Positions 17,664 to 25,832 are shown, numbered from the stretch's first letter. The stretch is DNA of 37,804 nucleotides from Prochloraceae cyanobacterium (GCA_030065265.1 JASJCW010000009.1:1-37804), one strand, 5' to 3'. Made by a program: numbers and translations. Notes: generated by a model not told the origin, from the sequence alone.

Positions 17664-18017
17664 ATGGAAATTTGGCGTTGCGTCAAGAATTGCGGAGCTT
17701 GTTGCAATTTAGATCCGGGCGATCGCCCCGACTTAGAAGACTACTTATCAAAAGAACAATTAAAGTTGTATCTGAGTATGGTAGGAAAAGAAGGATGGTG
17801 CATCTATTACGATCGCGAGACTAGAGAATGCAAGATCTACGATCGCCGGCCGGTTTTTTGTCGGGTACAACGAGATAACTTCCAAAAAATGTACGATATA
17901 GATAGGGATGAATTTAATGAATTTGCGATCGACTGCTGTCGTCAGCATATCGAAGCGATTTATGGCAGCAAAAGTGAAGAAATGATAAATTACAACAATC
18001 AGCTTGAAAATAATTAA
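17664..18017 (+). CDS. YkgJ-family cysteine-cluster protein
   Basis: This 117-aa protein has the YkgJ-type Cys cluster: CVKNCGACCNLDPGDRPDL at the N-terminus (CxxxCxxCC), WCIYYDRETRECKIYDRRP, FCR and a late CC pair. These cysteines are thought to bind zinc or an Fe-S cluster; the family's biochemical role is unknown. A clean GAGGAG ribosome-binding site sits 9 nt before the ATG. The gene precedes the Hmx-like pair and could be in the same unit, although a strong hairpin lies between them. Confidence 0.85.
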   Translation: MEIWRCVKNCGACCNLDPGDRPDLEDYLSKEQLKLYLSMVGKEGWCIYYDRETRECKIYDRRPVFCRVQRDNFQKMYDIDRDEFNEFAIDCCRQHIEAIYGSKSEEMINYNNQLENN

Positions 18018-18024
18018 AAATATC

Positions 18025-18060
18025 TCCTTTTGCTAAAAAATGTAAAAATAGCAATAAGGA
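18025..18060 (+). terminator. 11-bp stem with one bulge between the Cys-cluster gene and hmx1
   Basis: TCCTTTTGCTA (18025-18035) pairs with TAGCAATAAGGA (18049-18060), 11 bp with a single bulged T and a 13-nt A-rich loop. No T-tract follows rightward, so it may equally be a leader or processing structure for the exchanger genes. Confidence 0.5.
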
Positions 18061-18105
18061 AATATAAACTGCAAATAATCGTAATTTTTGAAACGGATAA
18101 TAATT

Positions 18106-18456
18106 GTGACCTCGAGCGAACGAACTAAAGTTCAGGAAATAGTAGAAAAAGAAGCAACAACAGTAAATTCTGTAAAATGGGGATTTGGCGCAGCTTTTAG
18201 CTCAACTTTCGTCACCATTTTCATCGCTGAAATGGGAGATAAAACCCAAATAGCAACCCTGCTAATGAGCGCGCAATCTCAATCTCCTTGGGTAGTATTT
18301 TTAGGTGCGGCAACAGCTTTAATCGCTACCAGTTTACTGGGGGTTTTAGTGGGTTATTGGATGGCAAAAAGATTATCGCCGAAAACTCTCGATTTCTCCG
18401 TAGGCATATTGATGTTAGTCATTTCTGGCTTATTAGTAGTAGATGTAATGAGCTAG
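18106..18456 (+). CDS. hmx1: Half-size UPF0016/GDT1 manganese exchanger, Hmx1-like
   Basis: This protein of about 116 aa starts at the GTG at 18106; a TTG at 18088 would add six residues. It holds one copy of the UPF0016 signature, AEMGDKTQIATLL (Glu42 to Gln48), and about three transmembrane helices, half of a full Mnx/TMEM165-type transporter, which has two signatures. Paired half-size proteins in cyanobacteria (Hmx1/Hmx2 of Anabaena) act together to move Mn2+ out of the cytoplasm. The partner half lies 135 bp downstream. The assignment as 1 or 2 follows gene order only. Confidence 0.82.
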   Translation: MTSSERTKVQEIVEKEATTVNSVKWGFGAAFSSTFVTIFIAEMGDKTQIATLLMSAQSQSPWVVFLGAATALIATSLLGVLVGYWMAKRLSPKTLDFSVGILMLVISGLLVVDVMS

Positions 18457-18533
18457 TTTAATGTACATTACAGGCCCGAAATCAAGCACTAGCTTAAAAA
18501 ATAAATTAATAGAAAAAATAATTAAATAATTGA

Positions 18534-18556
18534 TTGAGGGTCAACTATTGACTCAA
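18534..18556 (+). promoter_or_regulatory. Bulged hairpin between the two Hmx-like genes
   Basis: TTGA-GG-GTCAA (18534-18544) pairs with TTGAC-TCAA (18548-18556) over a CTA loop, leaving a GG bulge. It sits 36 nt before the second start codon and may affect relative expression of the two halves. I recognise no known riboswitch. Confidence 0.4.
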
Positions 18557-18591
18557 TTTAACAATATTCTTCTAAAAGGTAGATTTTAATT

Positions 18592-18873
18592 ATGGATTGG
18601 CAACTATTAGGACTTAGTTTTATAACCGTATTTTTAGCAGAAATTGGCGATAAAAGTCAGTTAGCAGCGATCGCCCTGGGAGGGAGTTCAAAATCCCCCA
18701 GAGCAGTATTTTTTGGCTCGATAACCGCTTTAATTTTAGCCAGCTTTATCGGCGTAATTGTTGGCGGTGGAGTCGCTCAATTTCTACCAGAAAAAGTCTT
18801 AAAATCGATCGCGGCGATCGGCTTTGCTGCAATGGCGATCAAATTACTCTGGCCCGGTGGAGACGAAGATTAG
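18592..18873 (+). CDS. hmx2: Half-size UPF0016/GDT1 manganese exchanger, Hmx2-like
   Basis: This 93-aa protein holds the second single UPF0016 signature, AEIGDKSQLAAIAL (Glu17 to Gln23), and three predicted helices. It differs from the upstream half by Ser for Thr in the motif and by lacking a cytosolic N-terminal extension. Each half supplies one acidic motif, so a functional transporter probably needs both as a heteromer. Expected substrate is Mn2+ (possibly Ca2+), moved into the thylakoid lumen or periplasm, which would support PSII oxygen evolution and detoxify excess cytoplasmic Mn. Confidence 0.82.
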   Translation: MDWQLLGLSFITVFLAEIGDKSQLAAIALGGSSKSPRAVFFGSITALILASFIGVIVGGGVAQFLPEKVLKSIAAIGFAAMAIKLLWPGGDED

Positions 18874-18899
18874 GAGCATCGGGAGCATTGGGAGCAGGG
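18873..18899. repeat. Three tandem 9-bp units after hmx2
   Basis: GGAGCATCG, GGAGCATTG and GGAGCAGGG lie in tandem and touch the hmx2 stop codon. Further right, CTTGCTA is repeated twice (18982-18995). Such short tandem repeats are common between cyanobacterial genes. Confidence 0.6.
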
Positions 18900-18992
18900 G
18901 AAGAGAGAATATATAACTTGTTCTAGCAATTTAAAACTAGCGAACTAATTCTAAACTTAAAACCCCACTAACTACTAACTACTTGCTACTTG

Positions 18993-20837
18993 CTACTCTT
19001 TTGTTAAAGAACTAAAAGAAGTATCTTGCAATCTTTCTATATTCCAGAAAGGGCCTCCGAGAGCAGAATATTCTATAGTTTGAATGTTATTGCGGACAGC
19101 ACCGAGAGAATAGGCATTAATTAGATAAATAAAAGGCAATTGCTCGGCAATTATTTCTTGAGTGCGATCGTAAATCGCTTTGCGCTTTTCAAAATCTAAT
19201 TCTTGCGCGCCTTGAATGTAGAGATCGTTAATTTCTTGTTCCCAATCTGCAATAACTCGACCTGCAACGGGATCTGTTCCTGCTGTCGCTTTTTGATTAA
19301 ACATATGGACGTTACCATCCACATTCCAAAGATTAAAAGCAGAATTAGGTTCGTTTCCACCGCCAAAACCAAGTAAAGCCGATTCAAACTCAATAGAATC
19401 GAGTCGATTGATTAAAGTATTCCAAGCGATCGGACGAAAATTAACTTCAATACCAATATTTTTAAGATCTTGTTTGATTTGAGTCCCCATTGCTTCGCGA
19501 AGCACATTACCTGCATTGGTATTGAGGATAAAACTCACCCGATTGCCGCGATCGTCTAGTAAATCTCCAGCATCATTGTATTTAAAACCCGCTTCTAAAA
19601 GCAATTTTTTCGCCTTTTCGGGATTGTAATCGTAGGTTTTAACATTTTGGTTGTAAAAAGGAGATTGAAAAGAAATTTGCGAATGTTGCGGCTGTCCCAA
19701 CCCCCGATAAATGTTAACAACCATTCGTTGGCGATCGACAGCATAAGCAACTGCTTGTCTGAATTTGACGTTATTAAACCAGCGAGACTTAATCGGATCG
19801 ACTAGGGGTTTACCATTTCTGCTACCTCGATTCAGATTGAAGAAAAAGAATCGCGTACCGTAAGCTAAGCCACCATTGTATATAGTAAAGTTACCCTGTT
19901 TCTCCTCTCGTTTGAGTAAAGAAAAATATTGAGGAGTAATAGCTAAAGAATCCAAACTGCCAGATCTAAATTGGATTGTAGCAGTAGGTTGAGATTCTAC
20001 TATCGCCCAAACTATGCGATCGGTATAGGGTAATTGATTTCCTGCTTCGTCTTTTTGCCAATAATCAGGATTTTTCTCAAAAATTAATCTTTGCGAAGGA
20101 ACGTACTCTTTTAGTTTATACGGGCCGTTAACTACTATATTTTCTAGTGGCGTATCTAAACCCCAAGTCGAGAGAAACTTAAGCCTACCTTGTTGGTCTT
20201 TCTCCTGTAATGTAGGGCGTAAAATATGGGCCGGTAAAATAGCAAATCCAGTATTGAGTAAGAAAGGAGCAAAAGGCTCTGGTATGGTAAATTCTACCTG
20301 CAAATCATCTAACTGACGAACTTTAGGTAACTCTTTGTTCTTACCAATTCTCAGGACATCTCTAGCACCACTGGGAATTTGTTCGTTAAAGATTAACTCG
20401 TTATAAGTAAAAACTACATCCTCTGCAGTTAAAGGCTGACCATCCGACCATTTTAAGCCTTCTCTTAAAGTAAAAACGATCTGCAAACCATCCTCAGAAA
20501 TATCCCAAGATTTAGCTAAAGCAGGTAATATTTCCCCAGTTATCGGGTTTTGGGAAATTAAACCTTCAAAAGTCAGACCGATAATCCTTGCAACTGTAGC
20601 ATCTGTATAAGTTATCGGGTTAAAAGTCCCCGGATCGCTCAGACTTGAGGATACTATTTGCGGTACTCGATTCTCTTGACTGACCATGTTAGAAGGGTTA
20701 CAGCCAGAAAGAGCAACAGTAAAAGCGATCGCTAAAATAACCGCCAAACAGCGACGTAAAAAACCGATCTTTACTTTAACCAGACTTACAAAATAATTAT
20801 TTTTGGAATCGATCCTTCTTGGTTCAATACTGGCCAT
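18993..20837 (-). CDS. ABC transporter substrate-binding lipoprotein, family 5 (peptide/nickel type)
   Basis: This 614-aa family-5 extracellular solute-binding protein has a lipobox ending ALSGC near residue 46. Family landmarks include LTFEGLISQNPITGEILPAL, TLREGLKWSDGQPLTAEDVVF and VKFRQAVAYAVDRQRMV. Such proteins deliver oligopeptides, nickel or other ligands to a Dpp/Opp permease. No permease or ATPase genes are adjacent, so they must be elsewhere or the protein acts alone. The N-terminus before the hydrophobic core is long (about 27 residues), so a later start is possible. The start codon overlaps the upstream membrane-protein gene by 14 nt. Confidence 0.88.
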   Translation of the reverse strand: MASIEPRRIDSKNNYFVSLVKVKIGFLRRCLAVILAIAFTVALSGCNPSNMVSQENRVPQIVSSSLSDPGTFNPITYTDATVARIIGLTFEGLISQNPITGEILPALAKSWDISEDGLQIVFTLREGLKWSDGQPLTAEDVVFTYNELIFNEQIPSGARDVLRIGKNKELPKVRQLDDLQVEFTIPEPFAPFLLNTGFAILPAHILRPTLQEKDQQGRLKFLSTWGLDTPLENIVVNGPYKLKEYVPSQRLIFEKNPDYWQKDEAGNQLPYTDRIVWAIVESQPTATIQFRSGSLDSLAITPQYFSLLKREEKQGNFTIYNGGLAYGTRFFFFNLNRGSRNGKPLVDPIKSRWFNNVKFRQAVAYAVDRQRMVVNIYRGLGQPQHSQISFQSPFYNQNVKTYDYNPEKAKKLLLEAGFKYNDAGDLLDDRGNRVSFILNTNAGNVLREAMGTQIKQDLKNIGIEVNFRPIAWNTLINRLDSIEFESALLGFGGGNEPNSAFNLWNVDGNVHMFNQKATAGTDPVAGRVIADWEQEINDLYIQGAQELDFEKRKAIYDRTQEIIAEQLPFIYLINAYSLGAVRNNIQTIEYSALGGPFWNIERLQDTSFSSLTKE

Positions 20838-21204
20838 CTCTGCGCCCTAATTCGTAAACACTACAACTAATAGTAGCCATCATTGCCATACTTATAGCCC
20901 AAGTCTTGCCCAAACTCACTTCTACGCCCCAATTACACATCGATCCGACAATTAAAAACGGTAAAATGCTCAAAACCGAAGCATAAAAAGCATTTTGAGA
21001 TTCTCTAACTTGACGGCTTTTTTCAAATTCTTCTTGAGAAATGTACAAAGAGCGATCGGCAAAATTAAACCAGCGATCGAGTTGGGTGGTAATCCAATCT
21101 TTTACCGAGGATAAACCAACATACAAAGCCAAAGACCACAAAGCAGCAGAAGCGATCGCAACTGGATCTAGATTAATCTCAAAAGGCAAGAATTCACTCA
21201 ACAT
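20824..21204 (-). CDS. Small membrane protein of unknown function
   Basis: This 126-aa protein has a hydrophobic N-terminal helix (about 14-33), a charged middle (SLYISQEEFEKSRQVRESQ), then two hydrophobic helices (about 72-115). I recognise no domain. Its end overlaps the start of the family-5 binding-protein gene by 14 nt, which indicates an operon with likely translational coupling and suggests a shared envelope role. Confidence 0.65.
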   Translation of the reverse strand: MLSEFLPFEINLDPVAIASAALWSLALYVGLSSVKDWITTQLDRWFNFADRSLYISQEEFEKSRQVRESQNAFYASVLSILPFLIVGSMCNWGVEVSLGKTWAISMAMMATISCSVYELGRRDGQY

Positions 21205-21413
21205 AATTTTATATTGCTAATTTTTCAAAAATTTTAACAAAACTCCACTGCAAGAGGCCGTATGCAAATAAACCTTCCAAGTTCGCGATCGCTTCGCTGA
21301 CAAAATAATTTATATTTTCTAATAAATTTCGATGGTAAACTGCACCTGTCACTATCGAGCGATTTGATAGCTAATTTTTATTGATTCTTGAAGGGAGTGT
21401 AAGATTTAAAACA

Positions 21414-22043
21414 ATGGCCAAGATCGCTCCAGCTCAAAGTAAATATTTGACTGTTTTACTCTCTATTCCCCTGATATTTGCCAGTATTTGTTTGACAGGA
21501 TTTAAACAAAAACAAGCTACAACTTTGGCATTAGAAAATCGAGCTAACGAGATTGCAACCAGTTGGCAAAATGCTTCTTTTCCCCTCGAAAACTTTCAAA
21601 CTTATACTTCTAGTTTTGGTTATCGTAAATCCCCTATCACTGGAAAAAGGCAATTTCATAACGGCCTGGATCTGGCCGCACCGATCGGCAGTTACGTTCG
21701 TAATTGGTGGACTGGTCGTATAGTCAAGTTATCAGATAATACTGCTTGCGGAACTTCAATTGAGATTAAATCTGGTGAATGGACTCATTTTTACTGCCAT
21801 TTAAGCGGACACGTTCAAACTAACATTAGCGGCACTTATTTGATCGATCGCAAAGGTGGGATTAAACTCAAAAAAGGCCAAACAGTTGAAGTTGGCACTA
21901 GAATCGGTCGAGTAGGAATGACCGGACGAACTACAGGCCCGCACTTACATTGGGGCTTAAAATACGACGGAAAATACGTCGATCCGGCAATAGTTTTAGA
22001 GGAAATGTATCGACAACAGACTTTATCTAGTTCTAGTTATTAA
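21414..22043 (+). CDS. M23 (LytM) family peptidase
   Basis: This 209-aa protein starts at the ATG at 21414; a TTG at 21381 is less likely. An N-terminal hydrophobic segment (10-30) is followed by a LytM domain with zinc-site residues His82 and Asp86 (FHNGLDLAAP) and His179 in HLHWG. Segments FGYRKSPITGKRQFHNG and GMTGRTTGPHLHWG are typical of active M23 peptidases, which cleave peptidoglycan cross-bridges. There is no LysM or coiled-coil domain. The catalytic residues appear intact, so it is probably an active cell-wall hydrolase in the periplasm. Confidence 0.88.
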   Translation: MAKIAPAQSKYLTVLLSIPLIFASICLTGFKQKQATTLALENRANEIATSWQNASFPLENFQTYTSSFGYRKSPITGKRQFHNGLDLAAPIGSYVRNWWTGRIVKLSDNTACGTSIEIKSGEWTHFYCHLSGHVQTNISGTYLIDRKGGIKLKKGQTVEVGTRIGRVGMTGRTTGPHLHWGLKYDGKYVDPAIVLEEMYRQQTLSSSSY

Positions 22044-22090
22044 TAATTTATTTGTTTTTTTGAGCTGATAGTTTTTTGAACGGCGAATTT

Positions 22091-22262
22091 AAGATCGATT
22101 CCCCAAAATAATGATACGGATAGATTTTTCAAATCTTTTGCCTCTTGCCTCTTGCCTCTTGCCTCTTGCCTTCTTGCTCCGGCTACTTGCGTCTTGCGCC
22201 GACGCGTAGGCGGTGCGCTTTCATCACCAAAACATAGCAACTCTAAACAGAATTGATATTAG
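22091..22262. repeat. MITE-like dispersed repeat, copy 1
   Basis: This copy shares its blocks with the one near 37.5 kb: ATTCCCCAAAATAAT on the left, a TTGCCTC heptamer array inside, and ACTCTAAACAGAATTGATATTA on the right. The right end in reverse complement (TAATATCAATTC) nearly matches the left end of copy 2 (TAATACCAATTC), so the element has imperfect terminal inverted repeats and no coding capacity. It fills the gap between the M23 and Ycf29-type genes. Confidence 0.65.
22138..22171. repeat. Heptamer tandem array (TTGCCTC)4.9
   Basis: Four perfect TTGCCTC units (22138-22165) are followed by TTGCCT. This is a short tandemly repeated repetitive (STRR) type array as known from cyanobacteria, nested inside the larger dispersed repeat. 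Confidence 0.85.
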
Positions 22263-22359
22263 TATCTAAATTTACATTTTCATTCAATATTTGTAATATG
22301 ATTTGAAAGTATTAAGATGAGTTAATAGGCGTTAGCAAAAATAGTCTCTCCGATCGGTT

Positions 22360-23010
22360 ATGCCCTTATTAATTCTGATTGCTGATGACGATCCAGGAAT
22401 CTGCTTAGCCGTTAGTGACTATTTAGAACTATCTGGTTATTCTGTCATATCGGCCCGAAACGGTCAAGAAGCCCTTTCACTTTTACAATCTTATCGACCT
22501 CATTTACTGATTTCAGATATTAGAATGCCAATCGTCGATGGTTACGAATTAGTCAGACAAGTGAGACAGCGGCCGGAATTTCGCCTCTTACCTGTGATAT
22601 TTTTAACGGAGCGAAGAAGCACTCACGAAAGAATTAGGGGGTATCAAGCAGGATGCGATTTATATTTACCCAAACCCTTTGAAATGGAAGAATTAGCCGC
22701 AATAATTCGCAATCTTTTGGAGCGATCGCAAATCGTGCAGTCTGATTTGGAATTTTCGCGATCGCAAGAATCTGAAAATCACCATTCATCAAAGCATAAT
22801 AGCCAACATTTATCTTTTGAGTTTACTAAACGAGAACAACAAGTTTTAGAATTACTTGCTACTGGACTTTCTAATATTGATATTGGGGGTAAACTCCATT
22901 TGAGCCACAAAACTATCGAAAAATACGTCAGCAGTTTATTGCGAAAAACCGAAACGAGCAATCGTGCTGAATTAATTCGTCTTGCTTTAGAAAATAATTT
23001 GGTAGAATGA
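22360..23010 (+). CDS. ycf29: Ycf29-type response regulator (REC-LuxR)
   Basis: This 216-aa protein has a receiver domain with Asp10/Asp11, phosphoacceptor Asp53 (LLISDIRMP), Thr83 and Lys105. A linker and a LuxR-type HTH (about 151-213, FTKREQQVLELLATGLSNID and SHKTIEKYVSSLLRKTET) follow. Features such as YQAGCDLYLPKPFEMEELAA and the closing NNLVE resemble the Ycf29 group, a NarL-type regulator kept in some red-algal plastids and in cyanobacteria. No histidine kinase is adjacent, so its input is unknown. The gene ends about 35 bp before the TnpB element. Confidence 0.8.
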   Translation: MPLLILIADDDPGICLAVSDYLELSGYSVISARNGQEALSLLQSYRPHLLISDIRMPIVDGYELVRQVRQRPEFRLLPVIFLTERRSTHERIRGYQAGCDLYLPKPFEMEELAAIIRNLLERSQIVQSDLEFSRSQESENHHSSKHNSQHLSFEFTKREQQVLELLATGLSNIDIGGKLHLSHKTIEKYVSSLLRKTETSNRAELIRLALENNLVE

Positions 23011-23044
23011 ATGTTGCAAATTTTATCCTAATGCCGCAAGAAGA

Positions 23045-24380
23045 CTCCATCTTCTAAAAGTTGGGGATGAATTACGGCTCTTAATTTTCTGCTTTGGGTT
23101 AAATTTTCAGCTTGATACGTTAGCATAAAAACATCAAGCGAGGTCGAGCTATGATAGTCTACGAATTCAAATTGAAAGGTAAAGATCCTCAATATCGATT
23201 AATAGATGAAGCGATTAGAACGGGTCAGTTCATTAGAAATAAAGCTTTACGATATTGGATGGATAATCAGGGTGTTAATAAATACGATCTCAACAAACAA
23301 TCCGCAATTCTTTCTAAAGAGTTTAAATTCGCAGACAAATTAAATTCATCAGCTAGACAATCAGCTTGCGAAAGAGCTTGGTCAGCTATTTCTAGATTTT
23401 ACGAGAACTGCAAAAAAAACGTTTTAGGTAAAAAAGGTTTTCCCAAGTTTCAAAAAAATAATCGCTCTATAGAATATAAAAAATCTGGCTGGAAACTTTC
23501 AGAAAATAGAAAAAAACTTACTCTGACTGATAAACATAAAATAGGTACTCTAAAATTAATCGGTTCTCGCGATTTAAACTATTACCAAATAGAGCAGATT
23601 CAAAGAGTAAGAATTGTCAAGAGAGCAGATGGGTATTATGCTCAATTATGTATAAAGGCTGATGTACGTAACCCAGAAAAGTTTTTTGAGCCAACTGGGG
23701 GAGCGATCGGATTGGACGTAGGTCTTAAATATTTTTATGTAGATTCTAATGGTAACACTGTTGAAAATCCTCAATATTATCGTCATGCTGAAAAACAATT
23801 AAACAGACTAAATCGTCAAAAATCTAAAAAATTTCGTCAAGGACAAAAACAGTCTAATAGATATTTGAAAGCTAAAAATCGATATAGCCGTAAACATTTA
23901 AAAGTAATTAGGCAACGGAGAGGATATGCAACAGAAATAGCATATCGCGTAGTTCAGTCTAACGATTTGATAGCCTATGAAGATTTAAAAGTTAAGAATA
24001 TGGTCAAGAATCGAAAATTAGCTAAATCAATATCAGATATTTCTTGGTCTACTTTTAGACAATGGTTAGAATATTTTGCTTTTAAATACGGTAAAGTAAC
24101 TGTTGCTGTTCGGCCACATAATACTTCTCAAAATTGTAGTAACTGTGGTAAAAAAGTAGAAAAATCTCTATCAACTAGAACCCATATTTGTCCTCATTGT
24201 AAATATGTCGAAGATAGGGATGTTAATGCGGCTCAGAATATCTTAAAAAAAGGACTAAGTACGGTAGGGCATACCGGAACTTACGCTCAGGGAGATTTGC
24301 CCTCTTGGTTAGTTGGAGTAATCCTGCTAGCTAACGGCGAGTCTATGAACTGAGAATCCCCATGCTCTTAAAGCTTGGGG
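23045..24380 (+). mobile_element. IS200/IS605-superfamily element with TnpB only (IS1341-like)
   Basis: A solo TnpB gene is bracketed by subterminal hairpins. Left: CTCCATCTT (23045-23053) with AAGTTGGGG (23058-23066). Right: CCCCATGC (24358-24365) with GCTTGGGG (24373-24380). Both stems carry a T.T mismatch at the same step, the sixth pair from the base. No TnpA Y1 transposase is nearby, so it needs one in trans. The true cleavage sites lie just outside the hairpins and are not resolved here. Confidence 0.8.
23151..24353 (+). CDS. tnpB: TnpB, RNA-guided nuclease of IS200/IS605 elements
   Basis: This 400-aa protein is intact. N-terminal OrfB region (1-130); RuvC motifs GLDVG (Asp189), AYEDLKVKNM (Glu277) and EDRDVNAAQN (Asp357) keep all three acidic residues. 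A zinc ribbon, CSNCGKK...CPHC (Cys329, 332, 347, 350), sits before the last motif. TnpB proteins are guided by an RNA made from the element's right end, cut the re-formed donor site and favour element retention; they are ancestors of Cas12. Retained catalytic residues suggest activity. The C-terminal tail after residue 370 overlaps the probable guide-RNA scaffold. Confidence 0.92.
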   Translation: MIVYEFKLKGKDPQYRLIDEAIRTGQFIRNKALRYWMDNQGVNKYDLNKQSAILSKEFKFADKLNSSARQSACERAWSAISRFYENCKKNVLGKKGFPKFQKNNRSIEYKKSGWKLSENRKKLTLTDKHKIGTLKLIGSRDLNYYQIEQIQRVRIVKRADGYYAQLCIKADVRNPEKFFEPTGGAIGLDVGLKYFYVDSNGNTVENPQYYRHAEKQLNRLNRQKSKKFRQGQKQSNRYLKAKNRYSRKHLKVIRQRRGYATEIAYRVVQSNDLIAYEDLKVKNMVKNRKLAKSISDISWSTFRQWLEYFAFKYGKVTVAVRPHNTSQNCSNCGKKVEKSLSTRTHICPHCKYVEDRDVNAAQNILKKGLSTVGHTGTYAQGDLPSWLVGVILLANGESMN

Positions 24381-24400
24381 AGTGTCAATTGATAAAAACT
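24230..24400 (+). ncRNA. Predicted omega (reRNA) guide RNA of TnpB
   Basis: In IS605-type elements the guide RNA spans the 3' end of tnpB and the right-end hairpin, with the guide being the flanking DNA just past the element. Here that would be the hairpin at 24358-24380 and a guide starting near 24385, inside the 3' end of the FkbM gene. Bounds are inferred from family architecture, not seen. Confidence 0.35.
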
Positions 24401-25116
24401 GCATTGAGGAAAATAATATGGCCGTCGCGATCGCGCACCTGATCTATATTGCCTCTATATTCGTAGCCTAAATTAGAGAGTAAAGTAAAAATAGTTTTAA
24501 AATTTGCTTGTCTTTGATAAAGTCGATCTAAGGAAATTTCAACAATACAAGCTCGAGCTTGTTTGAATATTTTAGCTCCCCCGGCAATTACTCGATCTTC
24601 ATATCCTTGCACGTCTAATTTAATCAAGATATCGGCAATTAAATTGGGTCGATCTGTCGATAGGATATCGTCTAATTTTGTTTGCGTAACCATAATTTTT
24701 TCTTGTTTTTGGGTCATTGGATATTTTCGATTTGATAGTTCAGTAGTCGATAACAAAGAAGAAGAAGCAGAAAACATTTTATGTAAATTCATTTCTATTT
24801 CGCGATCGCGATCGCCCAAAGCTAGTTGATATGTTTTGATTTGTTTATTTTGTCGAGCTGCCCATTTTGTTAACCGATCGCAAGCATTAGGAATCGGCTC
24901 GAAAGCATATATATCAGCATTGGGAAAAATTTTAACGATCCTTTTGAGAAATTGCCCTTTATTTGCACCAATATCTAAAATACTTTTGATTGGTAATTGT
25001 GAGATTCCTAAAAGCTGAGAATCCCATTTAGGAGTTAAAATATTTCCGATTAAATTAAAAATGCGATCGGCAATTTCATACTACCAAGGAGTCAATTCGA
25101 TATTTTCAAAATTCAT
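24385..25116 (-). pseudogene. FkbM-family methyltransferase gene with an early stop codon
   Basis: From the ATG at 25116 the frame reads MNFENIELTPW, then TAG (25083-25081), then 231 further in-frame codons ending at TGA (24387-24385). The body is a recognisable FkbM methyltransferase: SAM motif SILDIGANKGQF, AFEPIPNA, IKLDVQGYEDRVIAGG and the VEISLDRLY strand. No ATG, GTG or TTG lies between the stop and the SAM motif; the first is at 24819, beyond motif I. So the gene is probably inactive unless the stop is read through or an ATT start is used. Its stop codon is only 4 nt from the TnpB right hairpin. Confidence 0.75.
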
Positions 25117-25208
25117 ATCTTTTTCCTTTATACTTAGTGATAATGTAATTAAGCAAACTAATCTATCTTCAACTAGCCAAATTATTTTAAACAACAAAAA
25201 TTAGGTAT

Positions 25209-25832
25209 TTAAAAATTCTTAGCTTGATGGGCGATCGGATCGAACATAAAGCGTTTACTACCATCAGTTTCACCGTATAAATTTAAAGTAATAGTCGGGT
25301 TACTTCCTACAGCTTCTATTGAATGAATCGCTTCGGTTGTAAAGCTAATTATTTCCCCCGATTGTAAAATTTTTGTGCCAGTTTCTGCAATTTTATCTTG
25401 ATATTCCGAAGTGGGATTTCTTTGCCAAAATGTATTCTTTTGTTCTCCTTGTAATACGGCAACAATTCCCCAAGTTCCGTGATTGTGGATCGGAGAACTA
25501 TGACCGGGCAACATTTTTTCTATTTGTATAGTTAAAGGAAATCCTAATTCTTCATATAATAATAATATCGAAGTTCCAGCAATATAGTTTGCTTCTGGTT
25601 TTCTGGTTTTAATCCAATAAGAATTTAAAATTAATTGTCTGACTAACTTTCTGAGCTGGGATAGAAAAATTTCTGGTGGTTCTCCTTGCTTTTCTGCATC
25701 ATTTACTGTATCTTCTACCTCAGTTAAAAAACGATATAAACGATAATTTTCCCTTAATAAATCCCATTCTCTCCCAGATTTGCAAGGAGTACATTGACCA
25801 TCTTTTGTAACTATCCAGTCGCGATCGCCCAT
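25209..25832 (-). CDS. Cupin protein, cysteine-dioxygenase-like
   Basis: This 207-aa protein has one cupin fold: SSPIHNHGTWGIVAVLQGE supplies the HxH and Glu metal ligands, and EAIHSIEAVG the third His. The pattern and the helical N-terminus resemble the cysteine dioxygenase superfamily, thiol dioxygenases with mononuclear iron, but the substrate cannot be assigned. The short SGREWDLLRENYRLYRFLTEVE region is helical. It lies 92 bp downstream of the DUF3754 gene on the same strand and may share its transcript. Confidence 0.75.
   Translation of the reverse strand: MGDRDWIVTKDGQCTPCKSGREWDLLRENYRLYRFLTEVEDTVNDAEKQGEPPEIFLSQLRKLVRQLILNSYWIKTRKPEANYIAGTSILLLYEELGFPLTIQIEKMLPGHSSPIHNHGTWGIVAVLQGEQKNTFWQRNPTSEYQDKIAETGTKILQSGEIISFTTEAIHSIEAVGSNPTITLNLYGETDGSKRFMFDPIAHQAKNF

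Noticed and set aside
22138..22171. CRISPR array
   Set aside because: The TTGCCTC units are 7 bp with no spacers; no repeat-spacer pattern exists anywhere in the window.
22040..22240. 66-codon minus-strand frame with repeated RQEARGKRQEA
   Set aside because: It is the translation of the heptamer array and repeat element, not a gene.
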